Source: Halomonas halophila
GTDB taxonomy: Bacteria; Pseudomonadota; Gammaproteobacteria; Pseudomonadales; Halomonadaceae
Assembly: GCA_002433675.1 (NCBI GenBank)
Contig: DJIP01000281.1
Span: 1-6,996, forward strand
DNA length: 6,996 nt
Direction: 5' to 3'
Shown here: piece by piece, positions 1 to 6,736 of the stretch
Layout: every line of letters begins with the position of its first letter
Numbering within the stretch: the stretch's first letter is position 1
Made by a program: the position numbers and the translations under genes
Notes under the pieces: generated by a model
What the model was told of the DNA's origin: nothing
The model's database searches: none
The model's input: the letters and a program-made list of their open reading frames with translations, nothing else

Positions 1-1899
1 GGGCAGGTCGGCGTTCTGCTCCAGACGCCGCTCGTAGTCGCGGCGTGCCTCCAGAAAGGCCGAGCGGCGCTCTTGGGGCATGACCATCAACGAGGTGCCG
101 GCCAGCGCCTTGACCGCCTCGTCGCGTACCGCCAGGCGTTCGTCATCGATCAGTGGCAGCAGCAGCTCGACCCTGGCGCCCTCGGGAGCCTGGGCGAATA
201 CTGGCGCTGCGGCGGCACGGACCAGTGGGGACTCGTCTTGCAGCGCCTGCTCAAGCGTCGGCAAGGCGTCGCCGGCAAAGGGGGTGAGCTCGTCCACCGC
301 GGTGGCGCGCACGATGTCCGGAGTAGCGTCATCCTCGATCAGCGCCTTGAGGTAGTCCGGCGCTTCTGGGCGGCCCTGGCGGGCCGACTGAAGCGCCACG
401 CCGTAGTGAGAACGACTGGCGCTGCGGCCGTCGTCACCGAACCACTCACGAATCTGCGCCGCGGCGTCGGCGGGGGACAGGTCCTGGTGGCAGCCGGTGC
501 AGGCGTCGGGGCTGCCGGTGGCCTCGGCGAGATCCGGGCGGGGCACCCGGAAGCTGTGATCGCGCCGCGGGTCCACCACCATGTAGGTGGTCTCGGGCAT
601 ATGGCAGCTCACGCACTGGGCGCCTTCGCTGCCTGGGGTGTGGTGGTGGTGCTCGGGACTGTCGTAGTTGTTGCGCTGCATGGTCGGGAAACGCGGCGGA
701 GGCGCCGGGTTGTGGCACTGCAGGCACAGGCCGTTGCCCTCGATCTTTACCTCGCTGGTATGCGGGTCATGACAGTCCACGCAGCCGACACCCTGCTGGT
801 ACATGCGGCTCTGGGTAAACGAGCCGTAGACGTAGACTTCGCCCTGGATCTGGCCGTCGGCGTGGTACATGCCCTCGCCCAACAGGCTCGGCAGGGCGGC
901 ATCGGTCAACGGAGCGCCATGCACCGGGCCCGCGCCCAGCATCTGGCGGCGACTGTGGCAGCGAGCGCACTGCTCGACCAGTTCGGGGGCATCCATGTCG
1001 GCGAGATCGAGGGCTAGGCCCCTATCGCCGCTTGAGGCGGGAGAGGATTCGGGAGCGTCCTCGTCGGCCTGCCACCGGGCCGCCCAGTCCAGGTGGTCCT
1101 GGGCGGGGCCATGGCAGCTCTGGCAGCCGACACTCTGCTCGTGCCAGGTGGTGGCGAAGCTGTCGCTTTCAAGATCGTAGTGCTTCTCGAGGTTGGTCGA
1201 GTGGCAGTCGGCGCACATGGCGTTCCAGTTCTGGTAGCGCCCGCGCCAGTGCAGGGGGTCATCGGGGGTAAACGCCTGGCCCGGGTAGAGCGAGAACCAG
1301 CGCTGGCCACCCTCGTCGGCGGGGCGTGAGTCCCAGGCGATGGTCAAACTCTGCAGCCGCCCTCCCGGCTGCTCCACCAGGTACTGCTGCAGCGGGCGTA
1401 CGCCGAAGGTGTGGCGGATCTCGAAGGTCTCGGCGGGATCCTGGGGGCCTTCCAGGGTCGCCAGAAAGGTGTCGCCTCGACGGTGAAAGCGTGCCTTCAC
1501 CTCGCCATCCTCGAAGCTGGCGTCGTCGAAGTCGCCCAGTACATTGTCGGAGGTGGCATCGCGCAGCGCCCAGGCGTGGTCGGAATCCTGCCAGGCCTGG
1601 GTCTCGGCCTGGTGACAGGAGGCGCAGCTTCCCTCGGGGGCGTAGCCCTTGGCCTCGGTGGCCGTCGACGGGGGCGTTCCCCGGGGCGTTCCCTGAGGCG
1701 TCTGGGCAATGCTCTCCGGTACGGCCAGCAACCCCGTCATCAGGGCCACGGCAAGCGCTGGTGCCGATACCATCGAAAGCGCTGGTGCCCGCGTCGTCGA
1801 AAGCGCCGCTGCCGGCCCTGTCGACTCTTCGGTCGGAAGGCGCGTCGCCAGTCGAGCACGCAGGCAGCGGAAAAAGGAGAAACGGCCGGGTTCATGCAT
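1..1899 (-). CDS. Octaheme c-type cytochrome with HEAT-like C-terminal region (3' end outside window)
   Basis: This is an exported multiheme electron-transfer protein, probably periplasmic; its redox partner and substrate are unknown. The frame is open from ATG at 1899 to the left edge (633 codons, no stop). It has eight CXXCH heme sites: CASCH 92-96, CADCH 229-233, CQSCH 259-263, CARCH 311-315, CVDCH 373-377, CLQCH 392-396, CVSCH 429-433 and CTGCH 467-471. There is no CXXCK site, so it is not a typical NrfA nitrite reductase. Recognisable family blocks are WNAMCADCHSTN, GVGCVDCHDPH, a four-histidine run before heme 7, and YMVVDPRRDHSFRVPRPDL after it. Residues from about 500 to 605 look like HEAT helical repeats. 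From recall, relatives continue into TPR repeats after a motif like NADLP, which lies at the window edge. A hydrophobic segment at 46-60 followed by SIA-Q (63-66) fits a signal peptide, but the region before it is unusually long. ATG 1899 is the first start after an in-frame stop at 1911-1909. ATG 1773 is the only good alternative. The start overlaps batD by 8 bases without a clear Shine-Dalgarno. Cytochrome identity is near certain; function is not known. Confidence 0.93.
   Translation of the reverse strand, partial: MHEPGRFSFFRCLRARLATRLPTEESTGPAAALSTTRAPALSMVSAPALAVALMTGLLAVPESIAQTPQGTPRGTPPSTATEAKGYAPEGSCASCHQAETQAWQDSDHAWALRDATSDNVLGDFDDASFEDGEVKARFHRRGDTFLATLEGPQDPAETFEIRHTFGVRPLQQYLVEQPGGRLQSLTIAWDSRPADEGGQRWFSLYPGQAFTPDDPLHWRGRYQNWNAMCADCHSTNLEKHYDLESDSFATTWHEQSVGCQSCHGPAQDHLDWAARWQADEDAPESSPASSGDRGLALDLADMDAPELVEQCARCHSRRQMLGAGPVHGAPLTDAALPSLLGEGMYHADGQIQGEVYVYGSFTQSRMYQQGVGCVDCHDPHTSEVKIEGNGLCLQCHNPAPPPRFPTMQRNNYDSPEHHHHTPGSEGAQCVSCHMPETTYMVVDPRRDHSFRVPRPDLAEATGSPDACTGCHQDLSPADAAAQIREWFGDDGRSASRSHYGVALQSARQGRPEAPDYLKALIEDDATPDIVRATAVDELTPFAGDALPTLEQALQDESPLVRAAAAPVFAQAPEGARVELLLPLIDDERLAVRDEAVKALAGTSLMVMPQERRSAFLEARRDYERRLEQNADLP
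1666..1701 (-). repeat. Three 12-bp tandem repeats just after the signal peptide
   Basis: Three 12-base units encode TPQG, TPRG and TPPS (residues 67-78 of the cytochrome), directly after the likely SIA-Q cleavage site. They form a short Thr/Pro/Gly linker ahead of the first heme domain. The first two units differ at only two bases and the third is more divergent. Confidence 0.7.
1753..1824 (-). repeat. Three 24-bp tandem repeats in the cytochrome leader
   Basis: Three adjacent 24-base units at 1801-1824, 1777-1800 and 1753-1776 each begin on the plus strand with aagcgc and end with cga. The second and third share aagcgctggtgcc. In the cytochrome frame they encode STGPAAAL, STTRAPAL and SMVSAPAL (residues 26-49). 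The last unit forms the start of the hydrophobic core of the signal peptide. The unit is a whole number of codons, so copy-number change keeps the frame. Confidence 0.85.
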
Positions 1900-3526
1900 T
1901 ACGTCGGGTCACTTGTGCAGTCGGGTTCAACGCCGCCAGGCGGTCGTGGGCAAGCTGACGATTTGCGCAGCACGATGATGCAAGCTCTCGCGCACTCGGC
2001 AGAGCCTGTGCCAGGCGTTGCCAGAGGGGGTCGTTACTGTCCATGCCATCGTCGCCGCCATCCCCATTGCCTTTGCCATCGCTGTCGCCACCAGTATCGC
2101 GAAAACCTTCCGCTGGCTTGGCGATCTCGCGGTCGGGGCCGAGGCGGGCGCGACACAGGGCGTCGAGTCGGCTGGCAAAGCGGGCGCGCGCCTCGCTATT
2201 GCTGTCCAGATGGGGTGCCAGGGCCTCCCAGTGGCGGCGCACCGCGACCAGGTCGCGGGCATCGAGGGATCGCTTCAGGCGCTGAAGTCCGGTCACACCG
2301 CTGGCCTCGCGACGCTGACACTGCTGTTGCTGGTGGTGTTGCCAATGCGCGCGCACCTTGGCACCGATGGCAAGGCGCCGCCAGAGCCAGGTGGCGAGCG
2401 ACACCAGCAGCACCAGTCCCAGCAACCAGGGCAAGAGTCCGAGAACCAGGTGGGCCCAGTCCTCTGCGCTGCGAGCGGCGCGGGGCGCCGAGACGCTGAC
2501 TTCGATCGGCGCAAGCTCGGCCTGCTCCAGGCTGTCGCTCTCGGGATCGTACCAGCGCAGCGAGACTCCAGGCAGCGAACGCTTGCCGCCGGCCTCGGCC
2601 ACGTAGGTCACGCGGTCGGTACGCACGCCGCCATCGCTGGTCTCTTCAAGGCGTGGCGTCTCGGGATAGACCCCTAGCACGGCAGAGCCTTCGTCGTTCG
2701 CCAGGTCGGACAGCAGGTCGGGCAGCAGCAGGGCGCTGCCGCCACTCAGTCGCGCGCTGACCGTGCGGGTGATGCTGTCACCGGCCTCGAGCTCGATGGG
2801 GCCGCTGCCGCCGTCGGTATCGTCTTCTTCCGGTGACTGTTTGTCGTTGTCTACCTCACCGGTGTCGTCAGTATCACCATCGACTTCCTCCGGGCCTGGC
2901 GCCTGCTCACCGTTCTTGCCGTTCTCTCCGTTCTTGTCCACCCGCACGATCTCGAGCGTCTGGGTCAGCTCGATGTCGCGGGCCGACAGATAGGGCTCGA
3001 GTCCCTCGGCGGCCTCGGGCACCTGGGCCGTCAGGGTCACGGGTGGCAGGGTGAGGCGTTGCTGGGTCGGGGAATTGTCCTCGGGAGAGGCGTAGGAGAC
3101 CTCAAGGCTGCCGCTACCCAGCTCGAAGCGTCCGGCGGACAGTGGCGTCAGGCGATAGCGGCGCGAGACGCCGGACCAGGTCTTTCCATCGACACGTTGG
3201 CTGACCGGGGTGGTCGAGCGATCGCCTAGGGTCACCCTGAGCCCCGGCTGGTCGAGGCTGGGAAAGGTCACCGGCTCAGGCATCCAGGTGGGGACCAGCA
3301 CCTGGACACGCAGTTCTGCGCTGTCGCCGGGCGCCAGCGCCTGCGGCTCGAGCTCGACCTCAAGCCGGACCGGGGACGAGCTCGCATCCGCCGCTGTCGG
3401 TGCGGCCGAGCAAAGCGTCGACATCAGCGCCAGAGACGACAGCAGCAACGACAGCAGCATGAGCCCCGCAAGACGCGGCGCGCTGTTGCCCAGGCGCGAG
3501 GTGCGACTGACTCGACGTGGGTTCAT
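1892..3526 (-). CDS. batD: BatD-like membrane protein (oxygen-tolerance/BatD family)
   Basis: This 544-residue protein is the BatD-type partner of the VWA proteins encoded upstream. An N-terminal signal sequence (arginines at 4-18, hydrophobic core 19-38, likely cleavage near CSAA 39-42) is followed by a beta-rich ectodomain. A motif of the type LEVELEPQALAPGDSAELRV (55-74) is typical of the first BatD immunoglobulin-like repeat. One strong membrane helix lies at about 358-381, followed by WRR and a basic, glutamine-rich tail, so the ectodomain should be periplasmic and the C-terminal 160 residues cytoplasmic. Two low-complexity acidic linkers stand out: 196-242 (Asp/Glu/Gly/Asn-rich) and 477-499 (Gly/Asp-rich). 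The start overlaps the upstream stop as ATGA, and an AGGGAGA ribosome binding site lies 7 bases upstream. The role in aerotolerance or envelope stress comes from other bacteria and is not established for this version. The annotation rests on topology, length and operon position. Confidence 0.88.
   Translation of the reverse strand: MNPRRVSRTSRLGNSAPRLAGLMLLSLLLSSLALMSTLCSAAPTAADASSSPVRLEVELEPQALAPGDSAELRVQVLVPTWMPEPVTFPSLDQPGLRVTLGDRSTTPVSQRVDGKTWSGVSRRYRLTPLSAGRFELGSGSLEVSYASPEDNSPTQQRLTLPPVTLTAQVPEAAEGLEPYLSARDIELTQTLEIVRVDKNGENGKNGEQAPGPEEVDGDTDDTGEVDNDKQSPEEDDTDGGSGPIELEAGDSITRTVSARLSGGSALLLPDLLSDLANDEGSAVLGVYPETPRLEETSDGGVRTDRVTYVAEAGGKRSLPGVSLRWYDPESDSLEQAELAPIEVSVSAPRAARSAEDWAHLVLGLLPWLLGLVLLVSLATWLWRRLAIGAKVRAHWQHHQQQQCQRREASGVTGLQRLKRSLDARDLVAVRRHWEALAPHLDSNSEARARFASRLDALCRARLGPDREIAKPAEGFRDTGGDSDGKGNGDGGDDGMDSNDPLWQRLAQALPSARELASSCCANRQLAHDRLAALNPTAQVTRRNA
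2910..2936 (-). repeat. Three 9-bp tandem repeats in the BatD acidic linker
   Basis: The plus strand reads ccgttcttg, ccgttctct, ccgttcttg in a row. In BatD this encodes an Asn-Gly-Glu/Lys triplet repeat (about residues 198-206). The stretch is locally less GC-rich than its surroundings and lies in the disordered linker between ectodomain segments. Confidence 0.75.
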
Positions 3527-5148
3527 GGCGCGGTCTCCCTGTCGCGATCGCTATCAGCGCTAGCGGGAGCCTGCGCCTCGATGGCGAAGCGCTGGCGCAA
3601 GAAGTCGCTGGTATCGGTGTCCAGGGTTTCGATCCACTGCTCGGCGGTGATCTGCTGACCAGGCTCATCCACCGGCTGCTCGGTGTCCTCACCCCGGGCC
3701 TCTTCATTGTCGAATACCACTTCGTCGGCGCCGATGCCGAGCTCCTCGCCGGTATCGGACTGCTCACGGGTGTCCTCGACGTAGGCGAGGATGTCCCTGG
3801 CCAGTTCCAGGTTGCGTTGACCTTCGGGATAGTCGGGGTCGCGCTCGAGCACCGTCTCGAAGGCGTCGATGGCGGGGCGGTACTGACGATTCTTGATCAG
3901 CGCCAGCCCCTGGGTGAAGGCGGCATCGGCGCTGTCGAGCCGGTCGAGCACCTCGACCGCTGCCTGGTACTGGCCATCGCGGTAGAGCGCATAGCCGAGC
4001 CAGGCTGGATCCTCGAAGTGGCGGGCCGCACGCCCGTAGTCGTTGCGTTCGGCCCACCAGCGCCCCTGTTGATCCGGCGTCAGAAAGGCGTCCGCGAGGC
4101 CCTGGGTCAGTCTTCCCGCCAGGCTGGTGTCGATGGACTCGGTGGCCCGGGACGCCTCCTGGGCCAGGGCCGGCGTGACGGGCCCGGTCCACAGCACCGG
4201 CAACAGCGCCAGGCCAGACAGCCCCAGTTGCCAGCCGCGGCGAAAGCCCAGCAGAGCGAGCAGCGCCGCCGGCCAGGCCAGCCATACGCCGCGATCCTCC
4301 CAGGCCAGGCGGTCATCATCGCGCAGCGCCTGCTGGTAGGTGGCGGCCAGGCGGCGGGTGATCTCGTCCACGTCGGCGTCGTCAACGCTCAGCCCCACAC
4401 GGGTCGCGCCTGCCACCGACGCCGCGCTTGTTCCGGAGCTGCCGGGAGCGTTCACGTCCAGCACCAGCAGGGTGTCATCCTCGCCAAGGCTGGCCGTGAC
4501 GGAACCCTGGGCGGTGACGCCGTCGCTCACCAGCAGCACCGCGCCGGGAAGCCCTGCGTTGTCGCGTCGAGCTCCGTCGAGCACGCTGGCGGCAAGCGCC
4601 AGCGCTTGCCCGGCGGCGTCGCCGTCTTCCGGCATGACGTCGCTGGAAAGTCCCTCGAGATAGGGCGTGACCAGCGCCGGGTCGTCGGTCAGCGGCACCA
4701 CCTGGTGGGCGCTGCCGGCGTAGGCGATCAAGGCGGTGCGGGCGCCGTCGCGACGCTCGAGCAGGGTCTGGATCTTGTGCTTGGCGCGCTCGAGGCGGCT
4801 TGGAGGCACGTCGCTCTGATCCATGCTGGCGCTGACCTCCAGCACGACGACCAAGGGCGCGCTCTGGGCGATCAGCGGGTTGGGCATGCGCGTCCAGGCG
4901 GGACCGGCGACGCCCAGAATCAGCAGGATGGCCAGCAGCGCCAGGGTATCCAGCGGCCGCAGTCGGCGGCGGTCGTGCCCATCGGCACGCAGGGCAGATG
5001 CCAGGTGGGGGGCAAAATGGTCACCGCCGATGTCCGCCGAGGGGACCCGTCGGCGCCACCACCACAGCACTACCACCAGCGGTAGCAGCAAGCACCACAG
5101 TGGACGCAGCAGGTGCAGCGCGGAGAGTCCGTCGAGCCACTCGCTCAT
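3523..5148 (-). CDS. VWA domain and TPR fusion protein (BatB/BatC-like)
   Basis: This 541-residue membrane protein joins a von Willebrand A domain to tetratricopeptide repeats, combining what are separate BatB and BatC proteins in some bacteria. Membrane helices are at about 13-31, 67-81, 287-301 and 307-320. Arginine-rich loops at 32-64 and 303-304 mark the cytoplasmic side, so the VWA domain (about 97-275) and the TPR part (322-541) should be periplasmic. The metal site is incomplete: the DxSxS motif reads EVSAS (104-108), with Glu for the first Asp, and no threonine is visible in the loop at 173-181, while SDG (208-210) is present. TPR-like helices run from about 363 to 455. An acidic low-complexity stretch (462-500) follows, and the C-terminal block QWIETLDTDTSDFLRQRF resembles the conserved end of this family. 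Helix 307-320 followed by ALAQ-E (327-331) looks like an internal signal peptide. The start is set by an ATGA overlap and a strong AGGAGGG site. It probably forms a complex with the neighbouring VWA and BatD proteins (inference). Confidence 0.93.
   Translation of the reverse strand: MSEWLDGLSALHLLRPLWCLLLPLVVVLWWWRRRVPSADIGGDHFAPHLASALRADGHDRRRLRPLDTLALLAILLILGVAGPAWTRMPNPLIAQSAPLVVVLEVSASMDQSDVPPSRLERAKHKIQTLLERRDGARTALIAYAGSAHQVVPLTDDPALVTPYLEGLSSDVMPEDGDAAGQALALAASVLDGARRDNAGLPGAVLLVSDGVTAQGSVTASLGEDDTLLVLDVNAPGSSGTSAASVAGATRVGLSVDDADVDEITRRLAATYQQALRDDDRLAWEDRGVWLAWPAALLALLGFRRGWQLGLSGLALLPVLWTGPVTPALAQEASRATESIDTSLAGRLTQGLADAFLTPDQQGRWWAERNDYGRAARHFEDPAWLGYALYRDGQYQAAVEVLDRLDSADAAFTQGLALIKNRQYRPAIDAFETVLERDPDYPEGQRNLELARDILAYVEDTREQSDTGEELGIGADEVVFDNEEARGEDTEQPVDEPGQQITAEQWIETLDTDTSDFLRQRFAIEAQAPASADSDRDRETAP
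3534..3540 (-). promoter_or_regulatory. Ribosome binding site of batD
   Basis: The minus strand reads AGGGAGA with 7 bases to ATG 3526, within the last codons of the VWA-TPR gene. Confidence 0.65.
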
Positions 5149-6212
5149 GGCGTGCCCTCCTGTGCGTTGTCAGCGCGACTGGCGCTACGGTTCTCGGCGA
5201 CGTCGGTCCGGGCATCTGCCTTCCCGCCAGGGGCAGCGGTTGCCGTCCGCGAGCGGACCATCTGCCGGCGATCGAGCGCCAGCGTCAGCAGCACCAGCGC
5301 CGCCGCCAGAGCGAGCGGCCAGTGACTCAGCGAGCGGTGCTCGCGATAGCTGTGGGTGGCGACCTCACGCGGTGCCAGTTCATCGATCCGCGCGTAGATG
5401 GCGGCAAGCGCCTGCTGGTCGGTGGCGGTGAAGAAGGCGCCGTCGGTGGTCTCGGCGATGGCCTCGAGGGTTTCGCTATCGACCCGGTTTTCGCCACTGC
5501 CCTGGGGGTCACCCATGGCGATGGTGATCACCCGCACGTTGCGCTCTGCTGCGATGGAGGCGGCGTTGATGGGGCTCATGCGGCTGCCGGTGTCGGCGCC
5601 GTCGGACAGCAGGATCAACAGTCGCTGTTCCACGTCGCTTGCCTCGAACTGGCGGATGGCCAGACCCATGGCGTCACCCAGCGCGGTATGCGGACCGGCC
5701 ATGCCGACCTCGGTCTGGTCGAGCAGTGCGGTCAGCGTATCAAGGTCTTCGGTCAGTGGCGCCTGGACGTAGGCCCGGGAGCCAAACACGATCAGCGCCA
5801 GGCGCTCGCCCTCGCGATCGGCGACGAAGTCTGCGATGACCTCCTTGACCGCCGCCAGGCGTTGGCGGGGCTCGCCCTCGGCATCGATCAGGTCGGCTTC
5901 ATCCATACTGCCGGAGATGTCCACCGCCAGGATCAGGTCGCGGGCGGCGCTCTGCCAGACGATGGGTTCGCTGAGTTTCTCCGGGCGGGCCAGGGCGAGC
6001 ACGATCAGCCCCCACACCAGCGCCTGTCTCAGGCGAGCCAGCGGCGCGCGCTGGCGGCCGCGCGGAACAGAGACACCGGCAGCCTCCACCAGTCGCTGAA
6101 AGAACGGCAGGCGCAGCGCGGCCAGCCGTTGGCGATGGGCTGGCAGCAGCCAGTAGGCCAGTAGAGGCAGCGGCAGCAGGGCCAGCGCCCAGGGCGTCGC
6201 CAGTTCGATCAT
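5145..6212 (-). CDS. batA: VWA domain membrane protein (BatA-like)
   Basis: This 355-residue protein is the canonical VWA partner of the operon. Helices lie at about 5-23 and 62-76. The VWA domain runs from about 92 to 280, a third helix from about 297 to 313, and a polar Ala/Arg-rich tail to 355. The metal-ion-dependent adhesion site is complete: D98, S100 and S102 in DISGSM, T176 in HTALGD, and D204 in SDGAD. Divalent-metal-dependent binding of a partner is therefore expected. The basic loop at 24-61 argues for a cytoplasmic loop and a periplasmic VWA domain. I chose ATG 6212 although the frame is open further upstream to 6407. It gives the family-typical N-terminus (MIELATPWALALLPLPLL), sits in an ATGA overlap, and is preceded by AGGAG at 8 bases. 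The extra 65 upstream residues would be the DUF4381 gene read out of frame. The batA symbol is by analogy with Bacteroides aerotolerance genes. Confidence 0.93.
   Translation of the reverse strand: MIELATPWALALLPLPLLAYWLLPAHRQRLAALRLPFFQRLVEAAGVSVPRGRQRAPLARLRQALVWGLIVLALARPEKLSEPIVWQSAARDLILAVDISGSMDEADLIDAEGEPRQRLAAVKEVIADFVADREGERLALIVFGSRAYVQAPLTEDLDTLTALLDQTEVGMAGPHTALGDAMGLAIRQFEASDVEQRLLILLSDGADTGSRMSPINAASIAAERNVRVITIAMGDPQGSGENRVDSETLEAIAETTDGAFFTATDQQALAAIYARIDELAPREVATHSYREHRSLSHWPLALAAALVLLTLALDRRQMVRSRTATAAPGGKADARTDVAENRSASRADNAQEGTP
5155..5161 (-). promoter_or_regulatory. Ribosome binding site of the VWA-TPR gene
   Basis: The minus strand reads AGGAGGG with 6 bases to ATG 5148, within the last codons of the BatA-like gene. 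It is the strongest such site in the window. Confidence 0.8.
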
Positions 6213-6736
6213 GACGCCGACTCCTGGGCAATATCGCGGCGGTGGTGGCGGATCCAGCGTCGGCTCAGTGCCACGAGTTCCGCCGATGGGGCCGTGGTGC
6301 CGTCTGCCGGGGTGGCTCGATAGGGCGCCGTGGACAGCTCCTGGCCCAGTGGGCCGTCGAAATGCGGGGTGCGTCTGTCGCCAAGGCTGGCGTCGAGAAA
6401 GCGCCACCAGCGCTGGCCGGTCAGGCCGGCGACACGCTCTCGCGGATAGGCAGAGAGGGCGGTCCGCCTGAGGATCTCCGCCAGGGCGATCGCTCCGTCG
6501 TCATCCAGGCGCTGGTCGAGTTCGGCCAGGGCCGCGCGGCGATAGGCGTCGGCGCGCCAGCGCAGATACCGACGAATGCCCCAGAGCGCCAGTAGCGCCA
6601 CTATCACGACGGCCAGCAGTGACCAGCCCCAGGTCTGGGGCGTCCAGGGGATCGCGGGGGGAACCGGTGCCTCGGACAGCTGATCGATCAGGTCGGGCAA
6701 CATCACGATATCGTCGTTGCTCGCAGGCGTGCTCAT
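6209..6736 (-). CDS. DUF4381 domain-containing membrane protein
   Basis: This 175-residue single-pass membrane protein has one helix at about 37-54, preceded by a proline-rich stretch (24-32) and followed by a very basic region (RRYLRWRADAYRR). By the positive-inside rule the C-terminal 120 residues are cytoplasmic. The block YPRERVAGLTGQRWWRFLD (97-115) matches my memory of the conserved DUF4381 core, and the length is normal for the family. The family regularly sits between DUF58 and the first VWA gene in proteobacterial MoxR/Bat operons, as here. Its biochemical function is unknown. It may tether the cytoplasmic DUF58 or MoxR components to the membrane complex (inference). The start overlaps the DUF58 stop as ATGA, with a purine tract AGGGGGG 5 bases upstream. 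The gene end contains the ribosome binding site of the next gene. Confidence 0.9.
   Translation of the reverse strand: MSTPASNDDIVMLPDLIDQLSEAPVPPAIPWTPQTWGWSLLAVVIVALLALWGIRRYLRWRADAYRRAALAELDQRLDDDGAIALAEILRRTALSAYPRERVAGLTGQRWWRFLDASLGDRRTPHFDGPLGQELSTAPYRATPADGTTAPSAELVALSRRWIRHHRRDIAQESAS
6221..6225 (-). promoter_or_regulatory. Ribosome binding site of the BatA-like gene
   Basis: The minus strand reads AGGAG with 8 bases to ATG 6212, within the last codons of DUF4381. This decides the start at 6212 over the upstream in-frame ATG at 6407. Confidence 0.75.

Noticed and set aside
73..1017. Plus-strand open frame of 314 codons opposite the cytochrome
   Set aside because: It is the exact codon-aligned antisense of the heme-binding frame; its Val/Ala/Gly-rich product is a mirror effect of high GC and resembles no family.
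487..1626. Assignment as NrfA nitrite reductase or hydroxylamine oxidoreductase
   Set aside because: There is no CXXCK catalytic heme site, and the heme spacing and HEAT-like C-terminus do not match those enzymes as I know them.
1738..1895. Cytochrome start at ATG 1895, giving the usual ATGA overlap
   Set aside because: That frame meets a stop after about 50 codons and does not contain the heme motifs; no frameshift is needed because ATG 1899 is in frame.
1411..2499. Plus-strand open frame of 362 codons
   Set aside because: It crosses the junction of two well-supported minus-strand genes and its product is an Arg/Gly-rich low-complexity string.
4591..4610. Perfect 8-bp inverted repeat with a 4-base loop (ggcaagcg...cgcttgcc)
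   Set aside because: It lies in the middle of the VWA coding region, lacks a T-run and encodes Ala/Leu-rich sequence, so a chance palindrome is the simplest reading.
3517..5085. Plus-strand open frame of 522 codons
   Set aside because: It is almost wholly antisense to the VWA-TPR gene, which has clear domains, a ribosome binding site and operon context.
4998..6164. Plus-strand open frame of 388 codons
   Set aside because: It is antisense to the BatA-like gene with an intact metal site and has no recognisable motif or ribosome binding site.
6213..6407. N-terminal extension of the BatA-like gene to an upstream ATG
   Set aside because: The extra residues are Arg/Pro/His-rich out-of-frame DUF4381 sequence. 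The start at 6212 has AGGAG, the ATGA overlap and the typical N-terminus.
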